Assembly (NCBI RefSeq): GCF_964204645.1
Contig: NC_134028.1
Coordinates: 21,240,153 to 21,304,152, forward strand
Source of the DNA: Tubulanus polymorphus
Lineage: Eukaryota > Nemertea > Palaeonemertea > Tubulaniformes > Tubulanidae
Direction of reading: 5' to 3'
DNA: 64,000 bases
How positions within the stretch are numbered: position 1 is the first letter of the stretch; each line of letters starts with the position of its first letter. Below are positions 48,376 through 61,500 of this stretch, piece by piece. A model generated the notes under the pieces. The model worked only from the letters and a program-made list of their open reading frames with translations. It ran no database searches and had not been told where the DNA came from. A program made the position numbers and the translations under genes.

Positions 48376-49609
48376 CGAACTGCCATTTTTTGTAGTTCGG
48401 CTCTTCCGAGTCCTACTATACGCTATAAATTTTCAAGTAGTAACCAAAGATTTTCAATAATTAAAAAAGATACCTTGTTTCTCATCACCGCCTGCATCGA
48501 AAGAATTACCTTCAAAAACGTAAAAACCCACCCGAATTATAATTCTAAAGTGACAAATGAAATTTACTATGAAATGATATTTTATATGAAAGTTCATTTT
48601 CTTTTTTAAACTCGTTGTCTTACAATTCATTTTATTTTTGAAATAGTTGAAAAAAAGGTTTGGAAAATCTCTTGGGAACAAATGAATATTGCCGTAAAAT
48701 AAAAATAATATTCATTTACCCTCATTATAAGTTCGCAAAGTTTTATCGCGACTTTTTAAAACTAGAAAAAAATGAAAACCTCCCGCCGCCCTCATCTGAT
48801 ATCTCCATGTTGCTGTGGTTATTAAGAAACAGGGCATCTTTTTTATTTGACCAAAACTGTGGGCTTTAAAACGAAGGGGCCTGAAACGCGGTGTAAGATC
48901 AAAGGGTCGTTGGTCGATGAGACGCTGGATTTCTATATTCAGGGTTTATAGGATTTTTGTTTATCTTTCAATCTGTAGATTGTTTTCTGTTTGTGAGTTG
49001 TTGTTCTGAAATATTACTCTACCATTAGCCGTGGCGTGACACTTACCGGCCACTTGGAATATTAATCTGCATCCAATTCGACAAATCGTTCCGTGTTATT
49101 GAAATGATTGAGGTATCACGTATCAAAATTTTCTATTTCTGATGATTTTATATCGCTTCAATATAATATCTCGTTTTCAACGAATTGCCTTGGATGACAT
49201 TTTCATAGAGTGCACTCAAAATTCTCTATTCTACCGGATGATTTTTTTGTCGACTGCGCAGATTTTCAGATATTATCAGTTATAATGATTAGATATTGTT
49301 AACTGTTAAATAAATTATCAACTCAGCACGAAATATTTTATAAGGTTTATTTCATATCCCGTGAAATCAAATTTAACAGTTCGGTATTCTATTCACAGGC
49401 CTAAAATATTGGACTCGCCTAGAATTGAAAAAGTCCATAATAAGTCCACATTATGAGCCCCAATTGTGACATCTCATCTAATATGAGTCAAAAACACTAT
49501 GTCGACAACAACACTAAGCCAACAACTGGACCAGCATGAGACAATTCGGCGCCGATAATGGCGTCGTTATTTTGAATAAATTAGAAAAATCTCAGAAATT
49601 CATGGATCG
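48376..49609. other. Interval between receptor block and BEL/Pao element
   Basis: No gene or repeat recognised; AT-rich. It includes the end of similarity with the other receptor block, which may be further right because the second copy runs off the window. Confidence 0.4.
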
Positions 49610-49790
49610 TGTAAATGCTACTAATTGTAAGCACCATGTTATTGCGCTTCGTCTGATCTTGAGATGTTGAAATCGGGGAATAAAGTTTTGAGGAAGCTAT
49701 ATTCTGTTCTGTATGGAGAAACAACGTTGTTCGTAAGTTCTCTCGTTTTTCGGGTCCATATTTCGTCTGCCCACCAGGGAAAATACGACA
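49610..49790 (+). repeat. BEL/Pao 5' long terminal repeat (boundaries approximate)
   Basis: Pairs with 54609-54810. The matching core begins at ggaataaa and includes atatttcgtctgcccaccag, ending at tacgaca. The left edge is set by the TGT and by weak similarity only. Confidence 0.65.
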
Positions 49791-49929
49791 TTTGGTGCCG
49801 AAAACCTACGTTAATGTTGGCTGAAAGTTCGAAAACCGATGATACTCTAGAGCGACTGGAATCAGCACTCATGGGCTACATAACGAAGATATTGAAGAAA
49901 ACCTACGGGAATTGGAAAACGATGCGGTC

Positions 49930-50136
49930 AATAAAGAAGTTTCCAGTTTCCAGCAAATATCTGCATTCAATTTCCTATAAAATGGTGTATAAATTGATTT
50001 CGTCGAGCAAGGGACTGCAGAACTATATGATATTCAATCTAAACTTATGTTTTAAAAATGAGCGCAAATTATTGCAAAAATGGGACCTCGAGGGACCGCC
50101 ACAAAATGGCGCCTAGAAACTGGAAACTTCTTTATT
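49930..50136. mobile_element. MITE with 21-bp inverted ends, TA target, nested in BEL/Pao
   Basis: Inverted ends aataaagaagtttccagttt.. (49930-49950) and its complement (50116-50136). Taking TA as the target, the element proper is aagaag...cttctt, as for Tc1/mariner-type MITEs. Relatives at 47235-47406, 61738-61905 and 62885-63062 have lost one or both ends. Confidence 0.8.
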
Positions 50137-52173
50137 CCAATCCGACGAGCCTTTCAACGCAATAAAAGAAATATCATCCAGGCCGATATTAAAAAATAAG
50201 ATAACGAAGTCATCGAGAATATTCAAATCTAACGGATTGGCTTCAAAACGCGACCCTGAAATGGTTGATCATATTTTACTATCCGGTGTTGAACATCTTA
50301 AAACGGTCAGGGATCAGAAAGAATGGAATCAGTTCTATATGATTGATATATTCAAGTTTGCGTCTGTGACTGGATTCATGTCTTACTGAATATTCTGTCC
50401 TAAATCACTGCATCATAACAATCATACATGTAGTTCTTATTTCGAGCGCAGTTTTTCAGTTTTTTTTTGCATTTCGAATGATAATAAACTCTCAACAATG
50501 GAATAATAAATATGAGACGAAAACAAAGAATGACAGAAAAACGACTAATTTTATTGATATAATTGTACAGGTTTTCAGTTACACAGAGTTGTCAACTTGT
50601 AGCAAGAAAGTGCAAATCGAAATTCTGTTGTAGAATTTTGCAGAAACAAACATCATTCAAATTAATGTACTTATCAAAAGAATTCTGATGTTAATACTAT
50701 TACACTACTTCCGCTCAAATTCCGAACATCGGCAATATGAATATACTAATTTGTTGCCGGCATCGCACTGTTCGGCAGGAAATATGTTGCCGTCGTCTGA
50801 AAATTATATCAAAAATCATAATTCTAATGCTTGAATTGTTAGTGGGTTATCATGTTTCGGCTAATAAAACATTTTGATTAACGACCTATGTTCGATTTTA
50901 ATGCGTTTCAGGATGCACACCTTAGCCTTTTGTGATATCGAGAAGCCGTTTTCGCATGTTTTATTACATGACGACGATCGCGATTTTGTTAGGTTTATTG
51001 GCTGTTGGATCCAACGAATCCTAATAGTGGATTTCATATTTATATATTTTGCGCTGTTCTTTTTTGAGCGAAGAGCTCTTCATTTATTTTAAATGCAGCG
51101 TTATCATTAGGAATTGAATCAGGGTGTGGTACGTAAGTCACTACAAATATCCATGAAGATGATATTATTTCTGGCTGTGAGTCAATAAGTGAATTGATCA
51201 ATTATTATAAGTTTTCACGGGAATTATCATCCGAAGGTGGATTCGATCTACAAGAGTGATTTCGAACAGTATATAATTATGTAATGTAGCAAACATTGAG
51301 AACGTGTGTGGTGAAAAAAGAATTGTAAAGATTCTAGGTGTGGAATTCTGATTCTAATGCGATAGATTCTAATGTTAGCGGACCGTGAACTTCCATTTGA
51401 TGATACGTTAGTAACCAAAAGAGCCAGAACTTCTGTTTAAATCCAAGATCCATTGGGATTTGTCACGCCAGTCACTGCAAATGCAGAATTATTCATTCAG
51501 AAATTGTGGCTGGACAAATTTCGAATGGGACGAGCCATTAAGTGGTGTTTTGATGGATGCTTGGCGTTTGATAAATCCAAACTTGGCAGAGCCTTTATCT
51601 ATCCTCTTACCACGCCGGTATATGACAACTGGGAAGATAGGTGGAAAGAACGAAGTTCGCGAGTTCTCTGATTCGAGTGAACACGCTCATGACAGAGTAG
51701 CTCATTCAAAATACGACAATCAAGTTTCATTTCAAATGTCAAAAAACCGGGTAGCACCTCATAGGCTCGTCGTACACCAGAAATGGAATTGTTGGCCGCA
51801 TTTATAGCTGCTCGATTATCAGATTTCGTAAGGAATTCACTGCGTAATGTGGAACTAGTTTGTCACTTTTGGTGCGATAGCGTTGCACTGGGTTACATCT
51901 AGTAAATACTTTTCTCCTTCCGTAGCGAATAGAGTTTCTGAAATATGGAATTTAACACAGTTGAATCATTGGTATTTTTGTGAGGGCAAAAATAATCCGG
52001 CTGATTTGTTGTCCCGATGGATATCTGCTAAGAATTCGGAAAAAATGATTTGTGGTGGTATGGCCCACACTTCCTATTGTCTGGTCATTACGAATCATTT
52101 GTAATGTTGAATAAGATTGATATGGATTCTCGCAATAATCAGATAGCTGTAAATACTGTAGAGATTTCTCATA

Positions 52174-52911
52174 AGGCTGATTTATGTCGACGCCTACCGA
52201 CTCTTACCGATGCAACTGAGAGCAACCGCGATCGCAGCCCAGCTTTTGTCGACTGCGCTCCGATTCGCAGCAACTGAGGCCGACTAGCGGGATCCGAGAT
52301 CCACCCAGTTGCTTTCCTGCTTAAGTCGGTTACGATTACTGGCAACTGCAACGGCTCAGATGGTCACGTGATAAGCATTTTGAGAATAGATTTGAATCAT
52401 TTTGAATTTTTGGGAAATATATTTCTATTAGAAAAGCTATTTCTTTAAGATCTTTATCGTTCTGATTCTGTTGTGAATACAATGTGCTAGCGACATCACA
52501 TAAAGATGGCCGCTCACACCATAATTCTACCAATTTCGTTTCTAGATCTTCGGTCCAGTCATCTGCCGTGCTGAAGGTTTGGTTTGCGTTTTGGACTACT
52601 TGAATTTGAAAGTTTATGACTAATTACGAATGACGCTAACTAGCGATCATGATTTGTACTATGTATATGCAGTCTCTTATAGGCTGGAATCCCTGCGCTC
52701 AGTTCTGTCGCGTCGCACATGAGCTTATGTCGGTTGCGATCGAAAGCAACTGTCCAAGTCGGTAGGCGTCGAGTTGCCGTCGCAAGCCGGCTTATGTCGA
52801 ACCGATAGAGCACCAACTGGTGGCCTCTCGTAGGCCGTTAGTTGCCGCTGATCGGCGATAAAACCAGTTGCGTCGGTAGGCGTCGCGTTGCTTGTCGACA
52901 TAAGCCAGCCT
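52174..52911. mobile_element. 738-bp GC-rich-ended inverted-repeat element nested in BEL/Pao, ATA target duplication
   Basis: The ends are inverted repeats starting aggctgatttatgtcgac, with gcctaccgac further in; the right end is the complement (gtcggtaggcgtcgc ... gtcgacataagccagcct). ATA flanks both sides (52171-52173 and 52912-52914). Skipping the element plus one ATA brings the flanking BEL/Pao coding frame back into register, which confirms both the boundaries and the 3-bp duplication. A 3-bp duplication fits PIF/Harbinger-like elements. No transposase seen. Confidence 0.88.
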
Positions 52912-53080
52912 ATAAAGACGTTGTTAATAACTTGAACAATGCGATCGAAATCGACCGTTTCGACTCATTGACCAATCTCTTAAAGGTTACGTCATATGTT
53001 CCCCGTTTCGTGGATACGAACAAAAATTGTCGAAAGTACTTTGGTGCAATTAGTGTTGAGGAGATCGAAAGAGCAGAGAG

Positions 53081-53967
53081 TTTGGGCACTTAGTTGTCAA
53101 GGGTTCACTTTGAGAAGTTGTCAAAACGGGAAAAGTAAACTACCAGCTATCGCTCATCAGCTAAGATTATATCTTCTGATGGGGTTTTTCGCTTGGCGGG
53201 GAGAATTCAGAAGGTTATGTTTACCAGAATCAACTAAATACCCATCTTTGCTGCCTAAGTATAACAACTTCACAAGTTTGTATATAAAGTATGCTCACTG
53301 TACAGTCATGCATCAAGGGTTAATCGACACGATGTGCTTTATTCGGCAGAGATACTGGATAACATGCATTAAGAGGAGAAGTGATTGCATTGTATGCAAG
53401 ATAATCAATTGAATGCCTTTTAAGCTACCTGTTCCAGCCCCCGTTGCACTCAGTACGCATGCGCGAGTCGGACCCATTTGTTACGTTTATCAGGTGTAGT
53501 TTACACTGGTGCTCTGCATGTTAAAGATTTTGGGCACTTAGTTGTCAAGGGTTCACTTTGAGAAGTTGTCAAAACGGGAAAAGTAAACTACCAGCTATCG
53601 CTCATCAGCTAAGATTATATCTTCTGATGGGGTTTTTTCGCTGGGCGGGGAGAATTCAGAAGGTTATGTTTACCAGAATCAACTAAATACCCATCTTTGC
53701 TGCCTAAGTATAACAACTTCACAAGTTTGTATATAAAGTATGCTCACTGTACAGTCATGCATCAAGGGTTAATCGACACGATGTGCTTTATTCGGCAGTG
53801 ATACTGGATAACATGCATTAAGAGGAGAAGTGATTGCATTGTATGCAAGTTAATCAATTGAATGCCTTTTAAGCTACCTGTTCCAGCCCGTTGCAATCAG
53901 TACGCATGCGCGAGTCGCACCCATTAGTTACGTTTATCAGGTGTACTTTACACTGTTGCTCTGCATA
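53081..53967. repeat. 448-bp tandem duplication inside the BEL/Pao integrase region
   Basis: 53081-53528 and 53529-53967 are near-identical (few substitutions, a one-base length change in a T-run, a short gc-rich difference near 53463/53892). The duplication repeats the zinc-binding-end and YWI region of integrase. It happened after the element had inserted and decayed, judging by shared defects. Confidence 0.93.
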
Positions 53968-54608
53968 TTTTTCTAATCAACAGTTAAAAACCTATAAAAA
54001 CTTGTCTTTTCACTTGCACAGTTACGCGTGCGATTCATCTCGAGCTGGTTTCAGATCTGAGTACGGATTCTTTCCAACAAGCATTTCATAGGTTCTCAAC
54101 AGGTCGCAACTTGCCTAGAACCGTGATTAGTGACAATGCGTCAAATTTCGTGTGCGCTTCGGACGAACTTTCTTTATTATTCAGAGATCCTTTAATAAAG
54201 TAATCAAAGGCTTAACGCCCCGTAGAATGGCGTTTTATTCCAAAAAGTGCCCCACTGCACGGGGGATTTTGGGAGAGATTGGTCGGTTGGTTAAGTCTTG
54301 TCTAAAGAAAGTTCTCGGTCGAGCTCTCGTTAATTTTTAAGAAATGTGAAGAACACTTGTTGTGGAGTGTGTGTCAATTCTAAATGATCGTCCATTAACA
54401 CATGTTTCTTTAAGTATTGTGTGAACCATTATCAAAAAAGGTTAACTACCTAACCACATCCTATGATGAAGAATCTGTAGATGATCCAAATTACGGTCAA
54501 ACCGGGTTAAACCATCAGCGTATCACTCGCCGTGCTCAGCTTATTTCTCAGTTTTGGTCAAGATGGCACCACGAATATCATTATCATTATTTGTTGAAAA
54601 TAATGTAT

Positions 54609-54810
54609 TGTTAAACTGAATCTGATATATTGAAAAAGATAAGTGTGTCAGATAATCCTTCAAGAGCATCGAGTTTCACGACTGATTATCTTGGGTTATA
54701 TATATCTGAGGAATAAATGTTGAGGGAGTGCTGTTCTCTTCTGATAAGAGAAACTACGTTGTCCGTTTTGCGGCTCTATATTTCGTCTGCTCACCAGGGA
54801 AACTACGACA
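54609..54810 (+). repeat. BEL/Pao 3' long terminal repeat (boundaries approximate)
   Basis: Begins TGTTAAACTG after the integrase remnant, contains gaggaataaatg (a possible polyadenylation signal) and ends actacgaca. Pairs with 49610-49790. Confidence 0.65.
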
Positions 54811-55321
54811 CGATCTAGCGACACGAACTATTGATGTCTCATTATATTCATTTTTTGTCAAATTGTGTAATTTAAAGCATTTTACTGCGAACCATAGTAC
54901 TGAAAATTGGATTAGTTTGAGGTCGATGAAAATGCTCTCGTATAAATGTAATAGTAAAATCAATTTTCTATTTCCATTTAGTCTATTGTTGTTTTAGAAA
55001 TGATATGATTTTCGAGCTTTGCCTAAAACTCGTTTCGACATGGTCAAAATCAACATTTTATGATGATATATTGTAACAGCACGTAATTTAGTTGTCATCT
55101 GCGCAGTGTTGCAGTGGGTCTAGAATGAAAGGTCCTTTTTCTTTACTACGTGCAGAAAAAGACATTCATGTAACTTTTTACGCTTATGTGATTGCGATGC
55201 GAGTGTATTTTGTACTTTTCACAAAACAACCAACCAACTATTGAACTGATAGTGAATTTATAGTTATTTTTTACAGATCTTAATTCATTAAAGCTTAATG
55301 GTTTGTTATATCTATTCGTAT
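54811..55321. other. Unassigned interval
   Basis: No gene or repeat recognised between the BEL/Pao 3' repeat and the small peptide gene. The overlapping open frames at 54728-54997 and 54754-54963 cover the long terminal repeat and have no motif. Confidence 0.4.
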
Positions 55322-55528
55322 CTATTTACGGCATTTATAAAAGCAGTCCTTCCTGAAACATTGACCGTAGCAGAATTCTTTGCTGAATGGTTGCATCCTA
55401 CATTCCGAACTGCAGTTCATACTGCGTAGGTAGCATGAAACCCAGTCACCGTTAACAACCGTAGCGCTCACAGCGACCATAATCAGAACTAAAATAAACA
55501 CACAATGAAAAACAACGTTTAAACTCAA
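55322..55528 (-). CDS. Small cysteine-rich secreted peptide
   Basis: An uninterrupted 68-codon frame on the minus strand with ATG at 55528 and TAG at 55322. Residues 1 to about 26 form a good signal peptide (hydrophobic FILVLIMVAV core, small residues before an NG site). The mature part of about 42 residues has seven cysteines spaced C-x6-C-x3-C-x9-C-x3-C-x4-C-x3-C and is basic at its end. The repeated CxxxC pattern recalls helical-hairpin peptides, and such short secreted forms occur among invertebrate defence, signalling and venom peptides. No family was recognised and no activity is claimed. The odd number of cysteines leaves one unpaired or points to dimerisation. An acceptor-like TTTTAG lies about 50 bases upstream (55580), so a 5' untranslated exon is possible. 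Confidence 0.6.
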   Translation of the reverse strand: MSLNVVFHCVFILVLIMVAVSATVVNGDWVSCYLRSMNCSSECRMQPFSKEFCYGQCFRKDCFYKCRK

Positions 55529-55582
55529 TTATATCTTTATTCATCTCAGTCGTTTCTTCAGTTTCTGCGGTGCAGACTAAAA
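55515..55582 (-). pseudogene. Receptor-gene fragment overlapping the 5' end of the peptide gene
   Basis: On the minus strand 55580-55530 resembles the receptor exon at 44417-44365 (shared ctgcaccg.agaaactgaa and acgactgagatgaata). It is part of the receptor ectodomain code, too short to be functional. It ends at, or slightly overlaps, the start codon of the small peptide. Confidence 0.7.
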
Positions 55583-55692
55583 TGAAGAGTGATTAGATTT
55601 AGAAATATCCTATAGCGATGTCATCTCTGTGTGATCCATTGCTAGTCCGTTTAATTGTTTTTGCTGTTCCAAGCAACTTTGCCAATTACTTT

Positions 55693-55725
55693 GCAGCGTT
55701 AAACAAAGCGAATAGTAACAAAATG

Positions 55726-55726
<1 letters not shown>
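55693..55726 (+). pseudogene. 34-bp exact copy of aminopeptidase exon 20
   Basis: Positions 55693-55726 are identical to 40806-40839 inside the last aminopeptidase exon, beginning gcagcgttaaacaaagcg. The flanks differ: here the match runs straight into an AT microsatellite. A 34-base exact match is far beyond chance for a window this size. Confidence 0.9.
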
Positions 55727-56095
<369 letters not shown>

Positions 56096-56106
56096 CTACA
56101 AGTCAT

Positions 56107-56765
56107 AAGAAATGTGTAAGAGAGTTAGAAAATAATATAATAATATAATAATACGTATCAATAATAATACAAATGATAAGAATCGATTGCCTTTTTCACC
56201 ATTCCCTATTAATAAATGGGATAATGTATATATTATCAATATCATTGACATATGTTAATATTTTCTATTAATCAGAGACTGCATTGAAATAATAAGAACT
56301 TACTGTTTCGCCCTTGATCTGCATCCCATGCAGATTTTATTAATAATGTTTTATTTCCGAATTAAATTACAATATAAAGTAGTAGGATTCAGTACAAAAT
56401 ATTGTAAAATAGGATGTTGGACGACAGGTGAAGTTAAAAATGAACTTATTACCTGAGAGGCCCAGTCGCCCACACACTCACATTCACGCCCCATTCCTAC
56501 ATACAAGTTACATGACAAAAACATTCAACATAGAAAATATGATAATTCCAGGATATTCAGTATATTAAATTGATCAATTAGAAGTACATAATTTCATCTA
56601 AACATATTGGGAAATGAGATAATTTTTTACAGTATTTCCAAACGAATTCTTTCAAAGTATCTTCACTATCCTCTCACACTTCGTTAGAAATCGCCGATAT
56701 GCTCAGAATTAACACCTGAACAGAACTTCGCTAATTCACCTCTGGCTCGAGTCCAATTCTAAATC
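56107..56765. other. Unassigned AT-rich interval
   Basis: No gene or repeat recognised apart from short aataat runs near 56130-56170. Confidence 0.4.
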
Positions 56766-56911
56766 TACGGAAGCGATAATGGGCCTCCAGTTGTCGTGTT
56801 ACAACTCGACAAGTCGCCATAATTATGTCAGCATATCGCAATATATCGCGTCAAGTCGACATATCGTGACGTGGCGTCCTCATCTTACATTTCGACGTGT
56901 CTTCAAATGAC
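56766..56911. mobile_element. Left half of the TACGGAAG inverted-repeat element
   Basis: Begins tacggaagcgataatggg and follows the complete elements through cgcaatatatcgcgtcaag, then skips to the middle part (cctcatcttacatttcgac). The right half is lost. It lies at the outer edge of segmental copy 2, where copy 1 has a right half. Confidence 0.78.
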
Positions 56912-58527
56912 CAGATGCCTTCTCAAGTGTCGTTAGCCAAGTTCGTTTCGTTCTGAAAGGATCGTTCGGTTTTTAACTGAAACTGTCCTGAGATGTTACT
57001 CACACTTGAGCGAAAAAGTAGCTCTAAACCCGGAAACCGACAACAAATTAAAATCAAAAACTGAAATAGGATATTACATATGACCGTTTATTAAATCAGA
57101 ATTGTTTCAAGGAAATATTTCATGTTAGATCAGAACATTTACAAATAGATATCCTTATATTAATTATTATTATTACTCTCACACAAATCAAATACAAGAT
57201 GAAACAAGATGAAAGTTAAGATTGAATCAACAATAGTAATTTAAACCACGATTTAACTATCGAATATTCTGCAGCGTCAAAATCTCTTTACCGCTTAAAA
57301 TCACCGTTCCGGTGCAGAAGAAATAGTTCTAATAATATCCCACATAATAAATAACAATCTTTCAGTTCAGGATCCAGTCCCACAGTTGTGTTTGAGATCA
57401 ATTAGCGTTTAGAGCGGGAGCCGCCTTCTAAACATCCTGTCTACGGGCGTGAAGACTGTCTTCGCTGAACCAAGGAAAGAAACTATACCGCTGAGGAGTT
57501 AAAAACATAGATATAGAATAGGTTTATTCCCTGGTATCGAATCACTTATCCCAGGGATCACATTGAGTACTAGGGGAATTTCTGTTTCATAGACGTGCAT
57601 TTTTCTATTCCCTGGCAATAGGTTACTTATTCCAAGCAGTAAATTTGATACTAGCATCAGCTGAAAAATAGCTGCATTTATGCGCATTCCGAGCATTTTC
57701 TTGGCATTTCACCATTTCCGCAACTGCCTACGGAGACCAAACCTAGACATGTATTACGTAAAAAGATAATGATGATCACACAGAATGAAGTCGAATTGTC
57801 ATTTCAAACAGAATAATAATTAAGAGTATCTATTGCAGATAGTGAGATCACGACAGAAAATCCTGCGCGGTGACCAGCCGGTCGGTACGGCGTCAAAATC
57901 TATCAAATGTTGAAAAAGATAAATTATACACTGCACGATAATAGACGATATTTCAATAGACTACGTATCTTAGCTGGAATTGATTTTAAAAGCTACTTCA
58001 TGGAACACACGGGGCGGCGATATAATTGGACCATCAGTGATCCCGATCCCTAGAACAAGTCTTTTTTATGTTTTCATCAATTTAGAAATCTATTCATTTT
58101 TAAAGACACCATCGTTTGGCCTGCATGCAGCCATCTATCATCGTTACAAAATTAAAATTCTGCTAAAATTACACCCATCACATACAGTGCCCATGAAAGC
58201 TCGTGCCAATGTTACTTTTCATAATTCACTTGTCCTTGAACTTTCGGTGATGAATTGAACCGAAACGCCAAACAACTAACTCGTAATTCGTAAAACGTAA
58301 GTCGTAGAACGTAATTCGTAAATCGTAAGTCGTAACGTATTGAAGGAATTGTATCAGTAACTCGTAAAACGTTACTCGTAATTCGTAAATCGTAACTCGT
58401 AAGTCGTATGTGGCCCTTGAGGAATTCCATAGCATATTGACTGTTGAGAAATTTATTTCAAATCCGACAACCACCTTTTTGTCAATGCGTAACCTGAAAA
58501 TGTTGCGTGGGGTCTGAAGTTTTTATT

Positions 58528-61500
58528 CTACTCAGAAATACTCGAACAGCAATCACCAATTTTGAATCCATACTTGAAGAAAGCGAAGATTCTTTTGTTA
58601 GCGATGAAAGACAAAAATATGAGAAATCCTTGAGAAGAATTGAGCACATTGAAGAAGTACCAGAGAAAATCATTATTGACAAACGATGCAATGAATCCTA
58701 TGATCCAAGTCACTCCTGTCACCAATGCCATCCGATAGAAAATAAGTGTCGTATTCCTTTTGTCTTTTGAACCTGAAGTCTTGAAAGATGATCGACGAAT
58801 TTGATGAATTGTAACTAGAAACGAAATAAAACCGATTAAATCGAGAATTCCGATCGGTAAAACGAAAGCGAACAACAAGAAAGCGTTATGTTTGAACCAA
58901 CAGGTTTTAGGGCTTCCGTAGATCATCGTGGAAAAGGTGGTCACGTGGGTTGAATGGAGGAAAATACAGGGTCCGACGATTATGATAGGAAAAATCCACA
59001 CCGTTGACAAATATAAGCCTAAAACCTTTCGAGAGTTGGATAATTTATCAATGCTTGAAAATGTACGCACCAGGTGAATCGCTATAGCGGCCATTGACAT
59101 GAAAACGACCAACCAAATATAGTGTTTTAAGGCAGCCATACCGACGCACAATAACGTGTTACTCAAACCAAATGTGGATATATGCAGCGTTTGAGCTATT
59201 GCGAGACTTATACAGAAGTTTACGATGAGTTTTCCGGGGAAAGTCAGAAGAGTCGGAAAAATGAAATAAATAACGACAGTGACTACGAGACAAATAATCG
59301 ACAGACAGCTGCACACGAACGTAATGAGAAAATCTCGATCAGTAAACAGGTCAAGGTCAGCGAATCTTATTTTCGACGTCCGACAAACCATACCCCGTCC
59401 AGGGACATGATTTCTAATACAGTCAGTCTTTTTCGTTGAACAACCTCCGTATTTCGTCGACTGGTTTTGGCCATTGAATATCACCTGATATATGTTGAAG
59501 TGTAAAAAGTTTCCATCGTCCGTGAATTCATCTTTTTCTTCAAACTCAGTTAAATTCATCTCGGTCGTTAATTCAGTTTCTCCGGTGCAGATTGTATTTT
59601 CCATTTCATTGGTCATCACAAATTCATACTCACCAAAGGTGATGTCACTTCCGTCACGTCCAAATAGACAATTGATTATAGATTCGTAGTTGCTGAGGAT
59701 TCGCTTCATCTCCATGAGAGGTTTCTTAACCTCGGAAGCGTCGATCTTTTCAAAAATTTCAAGCTGTCTCATGTATGAATTATTAGAGATGGTCGTCATT
59801 TTGCCGATTTCGTTTATTTTCATCCGGTGTACAGCAGGATGACACTTTAAATCATCCCAATATTCTAATTTATATCTTATATTTTCCATGAGTACGCGTT
59901 GAGTCTCGGTAAAACCGATGATTAACTTAACGCGTATGTGAAATCTAACCTTTGGCCAATCATTGAATTCTAGGCGACAAGTGTCACCGCGCCTGCGGTA
60001 TCCACGCATACAGCCCTCGTTTCGACATGCGTATGTTTCCTTGTCGAATATTTCAGTAGCTTTAGAACACGCGAGATCTTCAATTGGAAACAGTGAAATC
60101 CTTGCCGAATCATCAAAACGTAACGCGAGACCGTTTACGAGGTTGAAATCGAGTAGAATATTCAGACCATCAATTCTTTGTTCGTACTGTTCAGCTATAC
60201 ACACCAACGCGTTCTGTACCAAATCGGGAAACTGACATCTCAAACAGTACGAGTTGCGAAAATATCTCAACTGACCTTTAATTATAGCCGATATTGGATT
60301 ATATATTTGTTTACATCTAGTTCTTAGAATTGAATTATCCGGTGTCCGTGGACACACACTATCTTGGAAAGGAAATTTGTTTGAGCAGAGATGCAGTAAT
60401 ACATTTGATAATGGAGGCTTTATATAAGTGTATCGGCATTGTGGGGGTAGACGTTTTGTCGCATCATGTGCCGCTTGTTTCAGATCATCTATGACGTCAC
60501 TCTCCATGATATTATCACCAGAACATTGAAGGTTTACAAAGGCGTGTCGAAATTCACTCATGTTTAAACCGTGACACATGGCGCAGTACATGTTTTTATA
60601 CGGTAACCAGTTATCTTTGTACACAGGCATTTCTGTCAGTAGGTTTGAAGGCAAAGATTCGCAATTCATCTTAATGGCCATATCTTCGGTGTAATCATCG
60701 GGACATCGGTTGATTGCAAAAAATTTATACGGATAGCCATCTTTTATCGGTACCTCGATGCACCCGATGTTAGGAAGGTGATTTTCTATGGCGTTTCTCA
60801 TCGTGCTAGACGTCGCACACTTGACGGATTTGTGGTCGCAACAATTACCTAAAACGGAGCAATCGCAGCTGTATCGAGTGCACGAATGATCATATCTGTG
60901 ACACACTGCGACACCGATTCCATCCTGATCAACTTCTATCTTTGGTCGCTCGTATATTTCGGTGTACAAGTTCATAAATGGACCGAAGAGAGTTCCTTTT
61001 CCGAGCATTTCCCTACCTAAAGTATGAAACAAAATATATGTACGTCCAATCGGACAGACTAACAACTATCATATGCATATCTATAAAATACATTAGATCC
61101 TTTGGTGCAGTCATTGATACGATATAGAGTAATAGACCTAAAATAGAGCCCCGGGTAACTCCAATGTCAATGTTAAAAGCAGTTGATTTGATATCTTCAA
61201 TTTCGATATTTGCAGCTATGAAACAGTACTATGCCTTTGATACCAATTGATAACTAAGTTTATGTAGGAGGTGATCAATGTGTCAAAAGCTTTTGATAAA
61301 TAAAAAAAAATCCAATCAAATGCAGAACCCATAGGGGCTACACCCAAAATATGCTGAAAATTACGATGATAGAAAATTTTTCGGAAAGCTCGGTAATTTA
61401 TTCCGGAAAAAATCATTTTCAATACACAGAGAAAACAAGTTTATTTCGAATTTGAATGACTTTTTCACGAATATGTCTCCAGCACGTACTAAACAAACTT

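Larger units (their letters stand above)
49610..54810 (+). mobile_element. Decayed BEL/Pao LTR retrotransposon
   Basis: Long terminal repeats lie at about 49610-49790 and 54609-54810; both begin TGT and end ACGACA. The first is followed by a primer-binding-like tttggtgccgaaaacc at 49791-49806. Plus-strand remnants in order: a possible gag region (49810-50380); reverse transcriptase (LAFCDIEKPF near 50920); DPLGFVTPVTANAELFIQKL at 51447-51500; RNase H-end motifs (VANRVSEIWN, NPADLLSRW near 51915-52020); integrase with YWI and AH..H motifs near 53310-53370; an HLELVSDLSTDSF stretch followed by SDNASNFV near 54035-54145; and remnants of the C-terminal integrase domain up to 54420. Many stops, shifts and a gap between 51060 and 51440 show it is dead. 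Two elements and an internal duplication interrupt it. The target duplication is not resolved. Confidence 0.85.
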
